From positions 1 to 7,098 of the forward strand of contig CALGOL010000521.1 of NCBI GenBank assembly GCA_937960755.1: a stretch of 7,098 nucleotides of DNA, given 5' to 3'. Every line of letters begins with the position of its first letter. Position 1 is the first letter of the stretch. The stretch is from an uncultured Azospirillum sp. Its GTDB lineage: Bacteria > Pseudomonadota > Alphaproteobacteria > Azospirillales > Azospirillaceae. This document shows positions 6,394 to 7,098 of the stretch, one piece after another. The position numbers were made by a program, and so were the translations under genes. The notes beneath the pieces were generated by a model. It saw only the letters and a list, made by a program, of their open reading frames with translations, ran no database searches and was not told the DNA's origin.

Positions 6394-7098
6394 GCCGCGG
6401 TTCCCTCCCTGGCGTGGTCTTCATGGGCGTTGTTGACAAGTTCTTCCAACAGCGCATGCGCCGAGTTGGATTTCGGCCGCCACAAGCCGCGGGCGACGGC
6501 GTCGCGCAGCTTGGCGGCGGTCTCCTTCAAGGCCGCCGGGTTGACCCGCGCCATGAAGTCGCGCACCCGGTCGTCCGCCAGATAGGCCGCATAGACCGCG
6601 TCGAAATGGTGATCGGCGACGCAGCGCGCCGTGGCGGCGAAACCGTAGAGGTAATCCACCGTCGCGGCGATCTCGAACGCGCCCTTGTGGCCGTGGCGCA
6701 TGACGCCGTCGAGCCATTTGGGATTGACCGCCCGCGCCCGCACGACGCGGCCGATTTCCTCTTGCAGCGTGCGCGCCTTGGGGCTTTCCGGGCGGGAATG
6801 GTCGTTGAGGTAAATCGCCGGCTGGCGACCGCCGGAAAACGCCCGCACCGCCGCCGCCATGCCGCCGGCGAACTGGTAGTAATCGTCGCTGTCGAGGATG
6901 TCGTGCTCGCGGTTGTCCTGGTTGTGCAGCACGGCTTGCGTCGCGGCCAGCCGGCGGCGCAACTGGTCTTGCGCCGCTATGCCCTCGCGGCCGCCGCCGT
7001 AGGCCCAGCCGCCCCACGTCAGATAGGCCGCCGCCAGATCGGCGTCGTCGGTCCAGCCGCCCTCGTCCATCAGCGCCTGCATGCCGGCGCCATAAGCC
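6390..7098 (-). CDS. cobN: Cobaltochelatase subunit CobN, C-terminal part only
   Basis: 235 whole codons of the C-terminus are visible; the start lies beyond the right edge. CobN is the large subunit of the ATP-dependent cobaltochelatase (with CobS and CobT) that inserts cobalt into hydrogenobyrinic acid a,c-diamide; it is usually over 1,200 residues. The family match rests on AYGAGMQALMDEGGW, LTWGGWAYG, the VLHNQDNREHDILDSDDYYQ block, YLNDHSRPESPKARTL, NPKWLDGVMRHGHKGAFE, and the closing GLWRPKSNSAHALLEEL. Reading is open to the edge. Its stop codon overlaps the cobO start by four bases. A related chelatase, the magnesium chelatase subunit BchH/ChlH, is homologous, but the adjacent cobO points to CobN. 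Confidence 0.95.
   Translation of the reverse strand, partial: AYGAGMQALMDEGGWTDDADLAAAYLTWGGWAYGGGREGIAAQDQLRRRLAATQAVLHNQDNREHDILDSDDYYQFAGGMAAAVRAFSGGRQPAIYLNDHSRPESPKARTLQEEIGRVVRARAVNPKWLDGVMRHGHKGAFEIAATVDYLYGFAATARCVADHHFDAVYAAYLADDRVRDFMARVNPAALKETAAKLRDAVARGLWRPKSNSAHALLEELVNNAHEDHAREGTAA

Noticed and set aside
5659..6585. Plus-strand open frame of 308 codons opposite cobO
   Set aside because: CobO on the other strand has a P-loop and family C-terminus; the plus frame is compositionally a His/Gln-rich shadow and crosses two gene junctions.

Overview
The window looks like a piece of a GC-rich alphaproteobacterial chromosome, most plausibly Rhodospirillales/Magnetospirillum-like. That is inferred from the style of the AhcY, Nfu, CobO/CobN and cyclase proteins and from roughly 60-70% GC in the housekeeping genes; no species can be named from the sequence alone.

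Layout. (1) 1-899, minus strand: a class III adenylate/guanylate cyclase whose catalytic C-terminus runs off the left edge; the edge carries an in-frame 15-bp tandem duplication. (2) 1024-1578, plus: an Nfu-type iron-sulfur scaffold/carrier with an N-terminal Nfu domain and a C-terminal NifU domain. (3) 1588-3080, plus: ahcY (S-adenosylhomocysteinase), preceded by a 34-bp near-perfect palindrome that is a good candidate for a SahR-type methionine-cycle operator, and followed by two intrinsic terminators. (4) 3081-3493: a 413-bp intergenic stretch with three copies of a 16-bp repeat, a hairpin, and then a sharp drop to very AT-rich DNA (11 G/C in 60 bases at 3241-3300). (5) 3494-5179, plus: three tandem paralogous genes for small exported proteins (172, 178 and 180 aa). 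Each has a Sec signal peptide, four cysteines at nearly fixed spacing, a YWTS-x-LP ... LD-x-GCY core and a C-x-x-G-[F/L/Y] C-terminus. I do not recognise this family; it is the best candidate for something undescribed. (6) 5226-7098, minus: ybaK-like Cys-tRNA(Pro) deacylase, cobO and the C-terminal part of cobN, arranged as a cobN-cobO-ybaK transcription unit with a 4-bp stop/start overlap between cobN and cobO.

How it fits together. The flanks are core metabolism: Fe-S assembly, the SAM/SAH methyl cycle, aerobic cobalamin synthesis and tRNA proofreading. Between them sits an islet of unusual composition holding three diverged duplicates of one secreted cysteine-containing protein. Nothing in the window gives those proteins a function; their shared features say only that they are exported, probably disulfide-bonded, and kept as a set.
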